Of a stretch of DNA of 64,000 nt, positions 34,877-43,677 are shown one piece after another. The DNA is from an uncultured Acetatifactor sp. (GTDB lineage: Bacteria; Bacillota; Clostridia; Lachnospirales; Lachnospiraceae). The notes beneath the pieces are model-generated. The model was given only the letters and a program-made list of their open reading frames with translations. It searched no databases and was not told where the DNA came from. The stretch is taken from the NCBI GenBank assembly GCA_934402375.1, contig CAKRUB010000012.1:1-64000 (forward strand). The letters run 5' to 3'. The translations under genes and the position numbers were made by a program. Each line of letters begins with the position of its first letter. Positions within the stretch are counted from its first letter, which is position 1.

Positions 34877-36967
34877 TTATGCCTGAGCGACATCCTTCAT
34901 GGAGAAGCTGATTCTGCCCATCTTATCCTTGCCGAGGCAGACAACCGTAACAACATCGCCGAGTGTCAGTACATCCTCAACGCGGTTAATTCTCTCCTTC
35001 GCAATCTTGGAAATGTGAACCATTCCCTCCTTGCCGGGTGCAAACTCGATGAATGCGCCGAACTCCTTGATGCTGACAACCTTGCCCTTGAAGATCTGAC
35101 CTTCCTCAAAGTCGGTGACAATGATCTTGATCATCTCCACTGCCTTGTCCATCATCTCTTTATCCGTGCCGCATACGGAAACCTTACCGTCATCCGTGAT
35201 GTCAATCTTGACTCCGGTGCGGGCAATGATCTCGTTGATCGTCTTACCTCTCTGGCCGACAACATCACCGATTCTCTCGGGATCAATCTGGATGGAGATA
35301 ATCTTCGGTGCGTAAGGGCCAACCTCCGGTCTGGGCGCTGCGATAGCGGGCTTCATGCAATTATCCATGATGAAGAGTCTTGCATCACGGCATCTTGCGA
35401 TTGCGCCCTCGACAATAGGTCTTGTCAGTCCGTGAATCTTAATATCCATCTGGATCGCGGTGATACCTTCCGTCGTACCGGTCACCTTGAAGTCCATGTC
35501 TCCGAAGAAGTCCTCAAGTCCCTGAATATCCGTGAGCAGAACGAAATCATCATCCGTCTCGCCTGTCACCAGACCGCAGGAGATACCTGCAACCATCTTC
35601 TTGATGGGAACGCCCGCTGCCATCAGGGACATACAGGATGCACAGGTAGATGCCATGGAAGTAGAACCGTTGGACTCGAAGGTCTCAGATACGGTACGGA
35701 TTGCGTAGGGGAACTCCTCCTCGCTGGGCAGCACGGGAATCAGAGCTCTCTCTGCCAGTGCGCCGTGACCGATCTCACGTCTTCCGGGACCTCTTGAAGG
35801 CTTTGTCTCGCCTACAGAGTAGGACGGGAAGTTATAGTGATGCATATATCTCTTGCTGACCTCATTCTCGTCAAGTCCGTCCAGCTTCTGCTGCTCGGAG
35901 AGAGGTGCAAGGGTACATACGTTACAGATCTGTGTCTGTCCACGCGTAAACATTGCGGAACCGTGCACGCGGGGAATAATGTCAACCTCCGCAGCAAGGG
36001 GACGGATCTGTGTGATCTCACGACCGTCGGGACGCTTGTGATCCTTCAGGATCATCTTGCGGACAGTCTTCTTCTCATACTGGTAAACAGCTTCGCCAAG
36101 GATCGGAAGCCAGTCTTCCTTCTCTGCGAAAGCCTCCTCCAGCTTTGCCGTGATATTGCGGATATTCTCCTCACGGGTCTGCTTATCATCGGTAAATACG
36201 GCAACCTCCATCTCCTCGGGAGTTACGAGCTTCTTCATCTCGTCGAACATCTCCTGCGGGATAGCACAGCTGGTGTACTCGTGCTTCTTCTTTCCGCACT
36301 CTGCGACGATCTTGTCGATAAACGCAATGATCGTCTGGTTGATCTCGTGCGCCTTGTAGATTGCCTCGATCATCTTTGCCTCGGGAACCTCATTGGCACC
36401 CGCCTCAATCATGATTACCTTCTCCCTCGTGGATGCAACGGTCAGGTTCAGATCGCCGTTCTTCCACTGCTCCTGGGAAGGGTTGATTATGAACTCACCG
36501 TCAATCATGCCGACCTGCGTCATTGCACAGGGACCGTCGAAGGGAATATCGGAAATGCAGGTTGCGATCGCTGCACCAATCATAGCCACCAGCTCAGGAC
36601 GGCACTCGGGGTCAACGCTCATAACCATATTGTTCAGTGTAACGTCGTTTCTGTAATCCTTGGGGAACAAGGGACGCATAGGTCTGTCAATGACACGGCT
36701 GGTCAGAATTGCATTTTCACTCGCCTTGCCCTCACGCTTGTTAAAGCCGCCGGGAATTTTTCCCACCGCATACATCTTCTCCTCGTACTCAACGCTCAGA
36801 GGGAAGAAATCAATTCCATCTCTGGGCTTCTCGGATGCTGTCGCCGTACAGAGAACAACCGTATCTCCGTAATGCATAAACGCGCAGCCGTTTGCCTGCT
36901 TGCCGACACGGTCAATATCAACCTTCAGTGTACGTCCTGCAAGCTCTAATTCATAGCTCTTGTACAT
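34877..36967 (-). CDS. pnp: Polynucleotide phosphorylase
   Basis: 3'-5' phosphorolytic exoribonuclease of the RNA decay machinery. 696 residues from the ATG at 36967 (GGAGGATTTT upstream); the open frame to 37057 is leader. Two RNase PH domains (first MYKSYELELAGRTLKVDI.., second from about 315, RPDGREITQIRPL) with the central helical domain between, then KH (about 555-610; IGDVVGQRGKTINEII) and S1 (about 625-695; GQIFKGKVVSIKEFGAFIEF) domains. Follows rpsO as in many bacteria, with a terminator-like hairpin between. Confidence 0.97.
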   Translation of the reverse strand: MYKSYELELAGRTLKVDIDRVGKQANGCAFMHYGDTVVLCTATASEKPRDGIDFFPLSVEYEEKMYAVGKIPGGFNKREGKASENAILTSRVIDRPMRPLFPKDYRNDVTLNNMVMSVDPECRPELVAMIGAAIATCISDIPFDGPCAMTQVGMIDGEFIINPSQEQWKNGDLNLTVASTREKVIMIEAGANEVPEAKMIEAIYKAHEINQTIIAFIDKIVAECGKKKHEYTSCAIPQEMFDEMKKLVTPEEMEVAVFTDDKQTREENIRNITAKLEEAFAEKEDWLPILGEAVYQYEKKTVRKMILKDHKRPDGREITQIRPLAAEVDIIPRVHGSAMFTRGQTQICNVCTLAPLSEQQKLDGLDENEVSKRYMHHYNFPSYSVGETKPSRGPGRREIGHGALAERALIPVLPSEEEFPYAIRTVSETFESNGSTSMASTCASCMSLMAAGVPIKKMVAGISCGLVTGETDDDFVLLTDIQGLEDFFGDMDFKVTGTTEGITAIQMDIKIHGLTRPIVEGAIARCRDARLFIMDNCMKPAIAAPRPEVGPYAPKIISIQIDPERIGDVVGQRGKTINEIIARTGVKIDITDDGKVSVCGTDKEMMDKAVEMIKIIVTDFEEGQIFKGKVVSIKEFGAFIEFAPGKEGMVHISKIAKERINRVEDVLTLGDVVTVVCLGKDKMGRISFSMKDVAQA

Positions 36968-37016
36968 AAAATCCTCCATTCCGCCGCTCTCGCGGCATTC
37001 ACTTATTTGTAAAGGA

Positions 37017-37090
37017 ACAGAAGACACCGAAACTACTGAAAAAGACACGCACCACATATCCTTTTCAGCGGTCTCGGAACCTTCTTCTGT
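37017..37090 (-). promoter_or_regulatory. Long pnp leader stem-loop
   Basis: On the minus strand ACAGAAGA (37083-37090) pairs with TCTTCTGT (37017-37024); inside, CCGA/TCGG and CTGAAAAG/CTTTTTCAG continue the stem. Total length 74 nt. A second hairpin with a GAGA tetraloop (36983-36996) lies next to the ribosome-binding site. A long leader stem cleaved by RNase III underlies PNPase autocontrol in Escherichia coli; the same logic here is inference. Confidence 0.55.
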
Positions 37091-37119
37091 CCCGAATTAC
37101 CACACTTTTACACAACACA

Positions 37120-37151
37120 AGCGGAAGCGCCCTTTCGGGCTGCCTTCCGCT
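37120..37151 (-). terminator. Hairpin after rpsO
   Basis: AGCGGAAG and GCCC arms pair around a GAAA tetraloop (AGCGGAAGGCAGCCC then GGGCGCTTCCGCT on the minus strand) right after the rpsO stop, followed by a weak TTGTGTTGTG. Likely terminator or processing site between rpsO and pnp. Confidence 0.6.
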
Positions 37152-37167
37152 CTCATTGTCTCTGATA

Positions 37168-37434
37168 TTATTTTCTCAGGCCGAGCTTCTCGATCAATGC
37201 ACGGTATCTCTCGATATCCTTCTTCTTCAGATAATCCAGCAGACCACGTCTCTGTCCTACCATCTTCAGCATACCACGGCGGGAATGATGATCCTTCGGG
37301 TTCTCCTTGAGGTGATCTGTCAGTTCCTGGATTCTTGCAGTCAGGACTGCTACCTGTACCTCGGGTGAACCGGTATCGCCGGGTGTTCTGGCATACTCGT
37401 TCATGATTGCTGTTTTCTTTTCCTTTGAAATCAT
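37168..37434 (-). CDS. rpsO: 30S ribosomal protein S15
   Basis: 88 residues, exact family length, beginning [15 protein letters not shown] and with the conserved [30 protein letters not shown] and LLDYLKKKD motifs. Binds the 16S rRNA central domain early in assembly. ATG at 37434 has GGAGG 8 nt upstream; the open frame to 37476 is leader. Followed by pnp. Confidence 0.98.
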   Translation of the reverse strand: MISKEKKTAIMNEYARTPGDTGSPEVQVAVLTARIQELTDHLKENPKDHHSRRGMLKMVGQRRGLLDYLKKKDIERYRALIEKLGLRK

Positions 37435-37468
37435 TTCATTTTCCTCCAAATTATTATTTGTACCGCCT

Positions 37469-37510
37469 GACACCAAGCCCCGGTCGGAGTGTCCGAAAGC
37501 TGAGCGTCGG
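37469..37510 (-). promoter_or_regulatory. rpsO leader hairpins, possible S15 control site
   Basis: Two adjacent stems in the ~87-nt rpsO leader: GACAC/GTGTC (37489-37493 with 37469-37473) and CCGA/TCGG (37507-37510 with 37493-37496). S15 commonly represses its own mRNA through leader structure that mimics its rRNA site; I see the structure but cannot prove the mimicry. Confidence 0.4.
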
Positions 37511-37527
37511 CTAAACCATACTTATCT

Positions 37528-37556
37528 ATATTAACACAGTTATTCCGAATTGTAAA
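37528..37556 (-). promoter_or_regulatory. rpsO promoter
   Basis: TTTACA (37551-37556), 17 bp, TAATAT (37528-37533) on the minus strand; start expected near 37521. Confidence 0.7.
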
Positions 37557-37560
37557 GCAT

Positions 37561-38598
37561 TTAATCCCTCAGAATATTAACGTATTTCACCGGTGTGCGG
37601 TAGTTGTACTTGCTGATCTTGATGCCTGTCTTCGGGCTGCTCGCATGGATGACGCGCCCTCCGCCGATATACATCGCAACATGATTGATCGTTCCCGAGC
37701 TGTTCGCGTAGAAGATCAGATCGCCGGGCTGCAGCTCGGATGCCGTGATCTTCTTTCCCTCGTTTGCCTGCGCTCTCGACGAATGGCTCAGCTTAACGCC
37801 GAACTTTTTATAAATGCTCATCACAAAGCCGGAGCAGTCAGCTCCCTTCGTCAGACTTGTCCCGCCCCATACATAGGGATTTCCGAGGAACTGCTTTGCA
37901 TACTCTACCATCTCCACGCGCACATCCGACACACCCGCTCCGTAGAGAAGCTCCGTCATCGTGACTGCCGTGTCCAGACGCTCCTCGACCGTCACATAGT
38001 CAGCCGAAATATAAGCCTCCTCACCGTCGATGGAAACCTTCACCCAACCCTCGAGCATATCAACATATTCCAGTTCCTCGCCCTTCGGCACCTGTGTCAG
38101 AACCGCGCTGTCCGTGCTCGGTTGGTCTCTTACATTCAGCCCGTCCGTGTTTGCAACCGCAACCGTGCGCACAAGGTCGTTAGCCTTCATCTTTGCATCG
38201 GGTCCGGTCAGCAGATAGTCCATGCTGACATACCCCTCCACCTCGCCGGAGGTGATATGCGCCCAGCCGTCCTCGGTCGTCTCGAGCACCTCACACGCCG
38301 AATTTTTGGGCATTTTCCCGACCAGCTTTCCCGATGTGGACGGTGTCTCGCGGACATTCAGATTTCCGCTCTCCACATCTGCAATGCCGATGTTCGTATA
38401 GCCCCAGGAAGCACCCTGCGCCTGTATCGCCGCCTCAATATATTCCTCCGCCGACAGCTTTGCCTCAAGGACAGAAGCAATTCCTGCAGATGGCAGAATG
38501 CTCTCCGACGCCTCCGCGCAGATTGCCGGAGCGCCAAATACCAGTACCAGTCCCGCAGAAACAATTATCATTTGTTTTTTATAAGAAAAGAGTTTCAT
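37561..38598 (-). CDS. Secreted NlpC/P60 cell-wall endopeptidase with SH3 domains
   Basis: 345 residues. Signal peptide MKLFSYKKQMIIVSAGLVLVFGAPAICAEA, two SH3b domains (about 75-135 GNLNVRETPSTSGKLVG.. and 155-205 DGLNVRDQPSTDSAVLT..) and a C-terminal NlpC/P60 domain with the catalytic Cys in GADCSGFVMSIYKKFGVKLSHSS and His in INHVAMYIGGGRVIHAS. Such enzymes cut the D-Glu to diamino acid link in wall peptides. The ATG at 38598 has GAGGAC 7 nt upstream; the open frame to 38628 lacks one. Confidence 0.93.
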   Translation of the reverse strand: MKLFSYKKQMIIVSAGLVLVFGAPAICAEASESILPSAGIASVLEAKLSAEEYIEAAIQAQGASWGYTNIGIADVESGNLNVRETPSTSGKLVGKMPKNSACEVLETTEDGWAHITSGEVEGYVSMDYLLTGPDAKMKANDLVRTVAVANTDGLNVRDQPSTDSAVLTQVPKGEELEYVDMLEGWVKVSIDGEEAYISADYVTVEERLDTAVTMTELLYGAGVSDVRVEMVEYAKQFLGNPYVWGGTSLTKGADCSGFVMSIYKKFGVKLSHSSRAQANEGKKITASELQPGDLIFYANSSGTINHVAMYIGGGRVIHASSPKTGIKISKYNYRTPVKYVNILRD

Positions 38599-38663
38599 TC
38601 GTTTGTCCTCATAATCTGAATCAGTCATTACAAATTTGTTACAACTTTATTACACCAACTCAA

Positions 38664-38692
38664 ATTATACCGTTGTCCTCTTCTCCTGTCAA
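38664..38692 (-). promoter_or_regulatory. NlpC gene promoter overlapping the nptA stop codon
   Basis: Perfect consensus TTGACA (38687-38692), 17 bp, TATAAT (38664-38669). The -35 box shares its TGA with the stop codon of the Na/Pi cotransporter gene (GCT TGA CA). Confidence 0.8.
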
Positions 38693-40335
38693 GCCTGTTC
38701 TTCCGACTCTTTCTCCGCGTCAATGATCGCAAATGCAATATTCGTCGCATGGTCGGCAACTCTCTCCAGCCCGGACGCAATATCCGAGAAAATCATGCCT
38801 GCCTCGGGGGTACATTCGCCCTTCGTCAGACGGCGGACGTGGAACTTCTGCAGCTCCTTCTCCTTTTCGTCAACCATATCCTCCAGCCGGATGACCTCCT
38901 GCATATGGGACTCGTCGCCCTTCGCAAACATATCCACGGAATACCGGATGAGATTATTTACCATGTCAAGCATCTCACCCATCTCCTTCTGGGCTTCCTT
39001 GCTGAAAGAAATTCCCTCCTCCTTGCGCTGTCTCGCCGCGTCCGCGACATTCTCCGCGTGATCACCGATTCTCTCGATGTCGTTTACCACATGGAAAAGG
39101 GCGCCGATGCTCTTTAAGTCCTCGATCGGCAGGGTTGTCTGGTTGATCTTCACAAGGTAGTCCGTGATCGCATGGTTCAGGAAGTTGATATTCTTCTCCA
39201 CCTCGTAGACCTCTTCGATGTCGTCCTCATCCAGCGTAATCAGCGCGTTCATTGCGCGGTTCAGGTTCTCGCTTGCGAGGGAAGCCATTCTCTCCAGCTC
39301 CTTCACGACCTCGACCACCGCCGTTGCCGGGTTGAATACCACCTTGTCGCCGATATATTTCAGCTGGTAGCTCTCTCTGTAGCCGACCTTCTTATCCTCG
39401 CCGGGCACGCAGAGCTTCGACAGCTTTACGATCAGTCCCGAGAACGGGAAGAGCACAATTACCTGGAATATCTTGATCATGGTGTGGGCGTTCGCCACAA
39501 ATCTTCCCTTGTCCGAGGAGATCGACCAGATAATCTTCATCACCTGATCCTCCGCCACAAACAGTACCAGATACAGCAGCACCGTACCGATTACGTTAAA
39601 CCAGAAATGGATCAGTGCGGCGCGCTTTGCCTCCTTCTTTCCGGCAAGGGATGCCAGCAATGCCGTGCTGCACGCCCCGATATTACAACCGAGGATAATG
39701 TACAGTGTGATATGGAGGGAAAGCAGATCCTGATTTGCCAGCAGCAGTACAATGCTGACCGTGACAGAGGAGCTCTGGATCACGGAGGTCAGCACCAGAC
39801 CCACCAGCGTTGCCATCAGCGGATTTTTCAGTGATCCCAGAAGATTCACCACCGCCTGCACATCCTTCATGCTCGCCATGGCGCTCGACATCGTGCTCAG
39901 TCCCAGAAACAGCACGCCAAAGCCGATGATGATGTCGGCGAACTTCTTGATCTTCTCGCTCTTGACAAACATCGCCGTCAGCGCCCCGACAAGAAGAATC
40001 ACCGGCGCATATGCCGACAGGTTAAACGAGACGAGCTGGGAGGTGATCGTCGTACCGATGTTGGCACCGAAGATCACGCCCGCCGCCTGATAAAGATTCA
40101 TAAGTCCGGCATTTACAAAGCTGACCACCATCGCCGTACAGGCGGAGGAGGACTGGATAATACCGGTAAACACAATACCGACCAGCATACCGGTGAACCG
40201 GTTTGTGGTAAAGATCTCAAGGATGCGGCGCAGCTTTGCTCCCGCCACCTTCTCGATCGAATCGCTCATAACACGCATGCCAAAGAGGAAAAGCCCCAGG
40301 CCGCCCGCCATCGACAAAAATATACTAGCATTCAT
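38689..40335 (-). CDS. Na/Pi cotransporter family protein with PhoU-like tail
   Basis: 548 residues. The N-terminal half has the paired inverted NptA/Na-Pi II repeats, each with the hallmark QSSSA and QSSSV (GIIQSSSACTAMVVSF; SVIQSSSVTVSIVLL), about 8-9 membrane spans. The C-terminal ~200 residues are a helical PhoU-like domain (NDIERIGDHAENVADAA; LERVADHATNIAFAI). Predicted to import phosphate with sodium; the PhoU-like tail may sense phosphate. 29 bp behind ribF, GAGGTATCCGT before the ATG; probably end of the nusA-ribF operon or separately expressed. Confidence 0.92.
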   Translation of the reverse strand: MNASIFLSMAGGLGLFLFGMRVMSDSIEKVAGAKLRRILEIFTTNRFTGMLVGIVFTGIIQSSSACTAMVVSFVNAGLMNLYQAAGVIFGANIGTTITSQLVSFNLSAYAPVILLVGALTAMFVKSEKIKKFADIIIGFGVLFLGLSTMSSAMASMKDVQAVVNLLGSLKNPLMATLVGLVLTSVIQSSSVTVSIVLLLANQDLLSLHITLYIILGCNIGACSTALLASLAGKKEAKRAALIHFWFNVIGTVLLYLVLFVAEDQVMKIIWSISSDKGRFVANAHTMIKIFQVIVLFPFSGLIVKLSKLCVPGEDKKVGYRESYQLKYIGDKVVFNPATAVVEVVKELERMASLASENLNRAMNALITLDEDDIEEVYEVEKNINFLNHAITDYLVKINQTTLPIEDLKSIGALFHVVNDIERIGDHAENVADAARQRKEEGISFSKEAQKEMGEMLDMVNNLIRYSVDMFAKGDESHMQEVIRLEDMVDEKEKELQKFHVRRLTKGECTPEAGMIFSDIASGLERVADHATNIAFAIIDAEKESEEQA

Positions 40336-40364
40336 ACGGATACCTCATCTCAATCGTCATGTCT

Positions 40365-41288
40365 CTATGGTGTGCACCGCCATTCAAGTCCGGCGGCAAT
40401 GTCCTCCTGCAGTTGATGCTTCAGGGCATCAAGGCTGTCAAAATGTCTCTCCGGTCTGCGGAATTCATGCAGATATACCTCGATGTCCTCCCCATAAATC
40501 TCACCGTCGAAACGATAGAGATAAGATTCCACTCCTATTACCTTCTCATCCGTCACGGTAGGCTTACAGCCCACGTTGCTGATCGCGCGGTAAGTCCTTC
40601 CGTTATGGCGCACACTGGAATAGTAGACGCCGTTCGGCGGCAGCAGCTTGTCCGCTCCGGGAATGATGTTCACGGTCGGAAAGCCGAGCGTCCTGCCGAT
40701 CCTCTTTCCCTCGACCACCTTCCCCGAGACCATGTAGGGCATTCCCATCAGCTTTTCCGCCAGAATGAGGTCTCCCCCCTCCACCTTGCTCCGAACAAGC
40801 GTGGAACTGACCTCCTGTCCGTCCAGACATACCTTGTCTATCGTCCTGACCTGAAAGCCGAGCTCGGGCGCCATCCGCCGCAGCAGATCAGCGTTGCCCC
40901 TGCCTCCCGCGCCGAAGGACAGATCATTTCCGGCGGCGATGAGCCGCGCATTCATCTGTCTCGCAAGCACCTCCGTCACAAAGGTTTCCGGCGCCATTGC
41001 CGCTGTCTGTGCATTCAGTGGAAATTCAATGAGAATATCCACATTCATCCGCTCAAACAACAGACGCTTCTCCTCCTTCGTCGTCAGCTCCCTGCCGTCA
41101 GAAATGCCAAAGAAGACAGCCGGAGCCGGTTCAAAGGTGAACACGCAGGCTGCCATTCCCTTGCGTTTGCAGGACAAAATCTCCTCCAGAAGTCTTCGAT
41201 GCCCGATATGCACACCATCAAACTTCCCGATCGCAACAGCAGTTTCCTTTTCAAGAATAAAATCAGTCGTATTACTGATAATCTCCAT
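40365..41288 (-). CDS. ribF: Bifunctional riboflavin kinase/FAD synthetase
   Basis: Makes FMN then FAD. 307 residues from the ATG at 41288 (GAGGATGACT). N-terminal FAD synthetase: AVAIGKFDGVHIGHRRLLEEI (nucleotide-binding HxGH) and the later ERMNVDILIEFPL; C-terminal riboflavin kinase from about 185 with GKRIGRTLGFPTVNI. Located next to truB as in many Firmicutes; its frame opens 9 bp earlier at a GTG overlapping the truB stop. Confidence 0.96.
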   Translation of the reverse strand: MEIISNTTDFILEKETAVAIGKFDGVHIGHRRLLEEILSCKRKGMAACVFTFEPAPAVFFGISDGRELTTKEEKRLLFERMNVDILIEFPLNAQTAAMAPETFVTEVLARQMNARLIAAGNDLSFGAGGRGNADLLRRMAPELGFQVRTIDKVCLDGQEVSSTLVRSKVEGGDLILAEKLMGMPYMVSGKVVEGKRIGRTLGFPTVNIIPGADKLLPPNGVYYSSVRHNGRTYRAISNVGCKPTVTDEKVIGVESYLYRFDGEIYGEDIEVYLHEFRRPERHFDSLDALKHQLQEDIAAGLEWRCTP

Positions 41289-41296
41289 AGTCATCC

Positions 41297-42193
41297 TCAC
41301 AAAAACATTTTAACGGGTCGATACCACCGCTTCTGTTCCTCATAGGCATAGATACCGGCAAATCTGCCATCCGGGCGGTAAACCTTTACCCACCGCTCCG
41401 GTTCAGGCATCACTGTCTCCGCAAATTGTGCCGGAAGAAGTGCATTTCCATTCTCCAGAAGCCTTGCTGCCTCCTCCGTCACATGCAGCGACGGGCTCTC
41501 CTCAAAGACACTGTCCACAGGCTGCACCACCCGTTCCAGTTCTCCGCTGTCCTTCAGCTGCTGGAGTTCTCCCAGCGTCAGCGCGTCCTCCAGCCGGAAC
41601 CGTCCGACCTTCGTTCTCTGCAGGCTCTGCATGGCTCCGCCGCAGCCGAGCTTCTGACCAATATCCGCGCAGAGGGTTCTGATATAAGTGCCCTTGGAAC
41701 AGACGACACGCAGCTTCACCACCGGCAGCTTCAGTTCCAGAATTTCCAGTTCCAGAATCCTGACACGTCTCGCCTGTCGCTCCACTTCTTTTCCTGCCCT
41801 CGCCAGCTCATACAGCTTCTTTCCGTCTACCTTCAAAGCCGAGTACATGGGCGGAATCTGGTCGTAATCTCCCAGAAACGACAGGCAGGCATGTCTTACC
41901 TCTTCCTCCGCAGCCGTTACTGCGCTCTCCCTGAGCACGCTTCCCGTCGTGTCCTGCGTATCCGTCTCCACACCAAGCAAAAGCTCCGCAATGTACTCCT
42001 TGTCTCTGTCTGTGAGCATATCGCAGAGCTTGGTTCCGCTGCCGAGACAGACCGGAAGCACACCTGTCGCCGCCGGGTCGAGGGTGCCTGTATGTCCGAT
42101 CTTCCTCTGTCCGCAGATACCTCGCAGCTTCGCAACGACATCGTGGGAGGTAAAACCAGTCTCTTTATTCACAATGATAATTCCGTTGATCAT
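41297..42193 (-). CDS. truB: tRNA pseudouridine(55) synthase
   Basis: 298 residues. Catalytic Asp in KIGHTGTLDPAATGVL, and KLYELARAGKEVER and CSKGTYIRTLCADIG motifs are typical of TruB, which makes the T-loop pseudouridine in tRNAs. Start ATG overlaps the nrnA stop (ATGA), so coupled translation. The C-terminal part (RWVKVYRPDGRFAGIYAYEEQ) is PUA-like. Confidence 0.97.
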   Translation of the reverse strand: MINGIIIVNKETGFTSHDVVAKLRGICGQRKIGHTGTLDPAATGVLPVCLGSGTKLCDMLTDRDKEYIAELLLGVETDTQDTTGSVLRESAVTAAEEEVRHACLSFLGDYDQIPPMYSALKVDGKKLYELARAGKEVERQARRVRILELEILELKLPVVKLRVVCSKGTYIRTLCADIGQKLGCGGAMQSLQRTKVGRFRLEDALTLGELQQLKDSGELERVVQPVDSVFEESPSLHVTEEAARLLENGNALLPAQFAETVMPEPERWVKVYRPDGRFAGIYAYEEQKRWYRPVKMFL

Positions 42194-43146
42194 AAGGCTC
42201 CAATCTGTTCCGCAATATGTAGGGAGAGGTTGTTCACGCAGTCGTGGAACGTTCCGCGCATCGTACAGCCCGCTGCCCTCGCATGTCCGCCTCCGCCAAA
42301 GTAGGATGCCACCTTTGCGACATCCACCGTCTCACCGGAGCGCATACTCACCTTATATTCCAGCATATCCGTCTCGTACATAAAAATTGCGCACTCAATG
42401 CCATCGATGTTCCTCAGTTGGTTCACGATTCCATCCAGATCCTTGGAATTCACCTCATAGAAATCCATGGTCTTACGGTCAACAACGCTGACTATGCACC
42501 GGTTGTCCATAAAGCGGACGCTCTCCATCAGCGCCCGGCCCATAATCTGGGTCTGAAGATAGGTCTTCTGGTAAAAGGTCTCCATGATCAGTCTGGGGAA
42601 ATCAAAGCCATAGGAAATCAGCTTTGCGCCCTTCTTCAACGTCTCTGGTGACGTGTTGGAATACTGGAACACGCCCGTATCATGGATAATGCCGATATAA
42701 ATTGCCTCAGCAAGCTCTCTGTCCAGCTTCTCCTCGTCAATCAGATCATAGATCAACTCACAGACAGACCCCACCTCGGGTCTGATATAGTTGACATCGC
42801 CATCCCCCGTATTCGTGATATGGTGGTCAATATTGATTGTCTTTGCTGCGGCAGAGAAATATTTCTGTGCCTCTCCGAGCCGCTCGTAACCGCAGTCAAG
42901 CGCCAGAAAAACATCGAAGGGCGCCTCCTCCGGGAAGTTACAGTCAATCTCCTCAAAGCCCTTCAGTTCCTTAAAGATTTCTGCGGGCTTCTCAAGGAAA
43001 ACCTTGATTTCTGCCTCCGGCAGACATTTCATAAGATACATGCGCATGCTGAGAACCGCGCCGACACAATCCCCGTCCGGGCGGATGTGTCCGCTGATAC
43101 CGATTCTCTTCGCGCCTTCACATTCTTTTATCAAATCTAATTTCAT
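42190..43146 (-). CDS. nrnA: DHH-family phosphoesterase (NrnA type)
   Basis: 318 residues. DHH motifs: I-RPDGDCVGAVLS, LALDCGYERLGEA, and NIDHHITNTG; DHHA1 end: GGGGHARAAG. NrnA-type enzymes degrade nanoRNA and dephosphorylate pAp. The gene regularly sits between rbfA and truB in Firmicutes, as here. I chose the ATG at 43146 (MKLDLIKECEGAKR); an alternative at 43173 overlaps rbfA. Ribosome-binding sites of both are weak. Confidence 0.93.
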   Translation of the reverse strand: MKLDLIKECEGAKRIGISGHIRPDGDCVGAVLSMRMYLMKCLPEAEIKVFLEKPAEIFKELKGFEEIDCNFPEEAPFDVFLALDCGYERLGEAQKYFSAAAKTINIDHHITNTGDGDVNYIRPEVGSVCELIYDLIDEEKLDRELAEAIYIGIIHDTGVFQYSNTSPETLKKGAKLISYGFDFPRLIMETFYQKTYLQTQIMGRALMESVRFMDNRCIVSVVDRKTMDFYEVNSKDLDGIVNQLRNIDGIECAIFMYETDMLEYKVSMRSGETVDVAKVASYFGGGGHARAAGCTMRGTFHDCVNNLSLHIAEQIGAL

Positions 43147-43153
43147 TTCGTCT

Positions 43154-43525
43154 TCAGCCTCTGTTTTCCTCATCCGAAGCGATAACCTCGTCGATCTTTC
43201 GGGACATGTTCACACCGTATTCGATGGACTGATCCATGACAAAGGTAATTTCCGGCGTGTTCCTCAGATTTATAATCTTCGCAAGCTGCCGCTTGATAAA
43301 GCCTTCGGCGCTCTTAAGTCCCTGCAGTGTGTTGTCTCTCGCCTCCTCGTCTCCAAGGACACTGATCCATGCCTTGCAGCTCTTTAAGTCGGGCGCAACC
43401 TCCACTGCGACAACGCTTGTCCACGGACTGATCCGGGGATCCTTGATCTCCCCCCGGATAATCTCCGCGAGCACACGCTGCACCTCCCCGTTAATCCGGG
43501 TATTTTTAATACTGTTCTTTCTCAT
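43154..43525 (-). CDS. rbfA: Ribosome-binding factor A
   Basis: 123 residues, KH-like 30S maturation factor. N-terminal NSIKNTRINGEVQRVLAEIIRGEIKDPRI and C-terminal TPEITFVMDQSIEYGVNMSRKIDEVIA are diagnostic. Separated from infB by a structured 146-bp spacer instead of the usual tight junction; overlapping/adjacent to nrnA. Confidence 0.96.
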   Translation of the reverse strand: MRKNSIKNTRINGEVQRVLAEIIRGEIKDPRISPWTSVVAVEVAPDLKSCKAWISVLGDEEARDNTLQGLKSAEGFIKRQLAKIINLRNTPEITFVMDQSIEYGVNMSRKIDEVIASDEENRG

Positions 43526-43555
43526 ACAACAACCTTTCTATTAGAGCCAGTGGAG

Positions 43556-43677
43556 CAGAATGCGCAGCATCCTTGTCAATAGGATCCGGTAATGTTAAGA
43601 ATGCGCAGCATTCTTGACGATAGGGTTTAGATATTCTTAGGCAGTGTACTCCGCTGCCTTAGAATATCTCCCTATCG
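43556..43677. repeat. Palindromic/direct-repeat element between infB and rbfA
   Basis: Three parts. First, two direct copies of a ~30-bp unit (43556-43585 and 43597-43626, period 41 bp), each carrying the hairpin AGAATGC-GCA-GCATTCT-like. Second, a long hairpin: outer arms CGATAGGG (43618-43625) and CCCTATCG (43670-43677), inner perfect 15-bp arms GATATTCTTAGGCAG (43630-43644) and 43654-43668, 9-nt loop. The outer right arm contains the infB stop codon (43672-43674). Looks like a REP/BIME-type insertion or an mRNA processing signal. Confidence 0.75.

Noticed and set aside
43556-43626. Two ~30-bp repeats 41 bp apart as a mini CRISPR
   Set aside because: Only two copies, with an 11-bp spacer and internal hairpins; no cas genes nearby.
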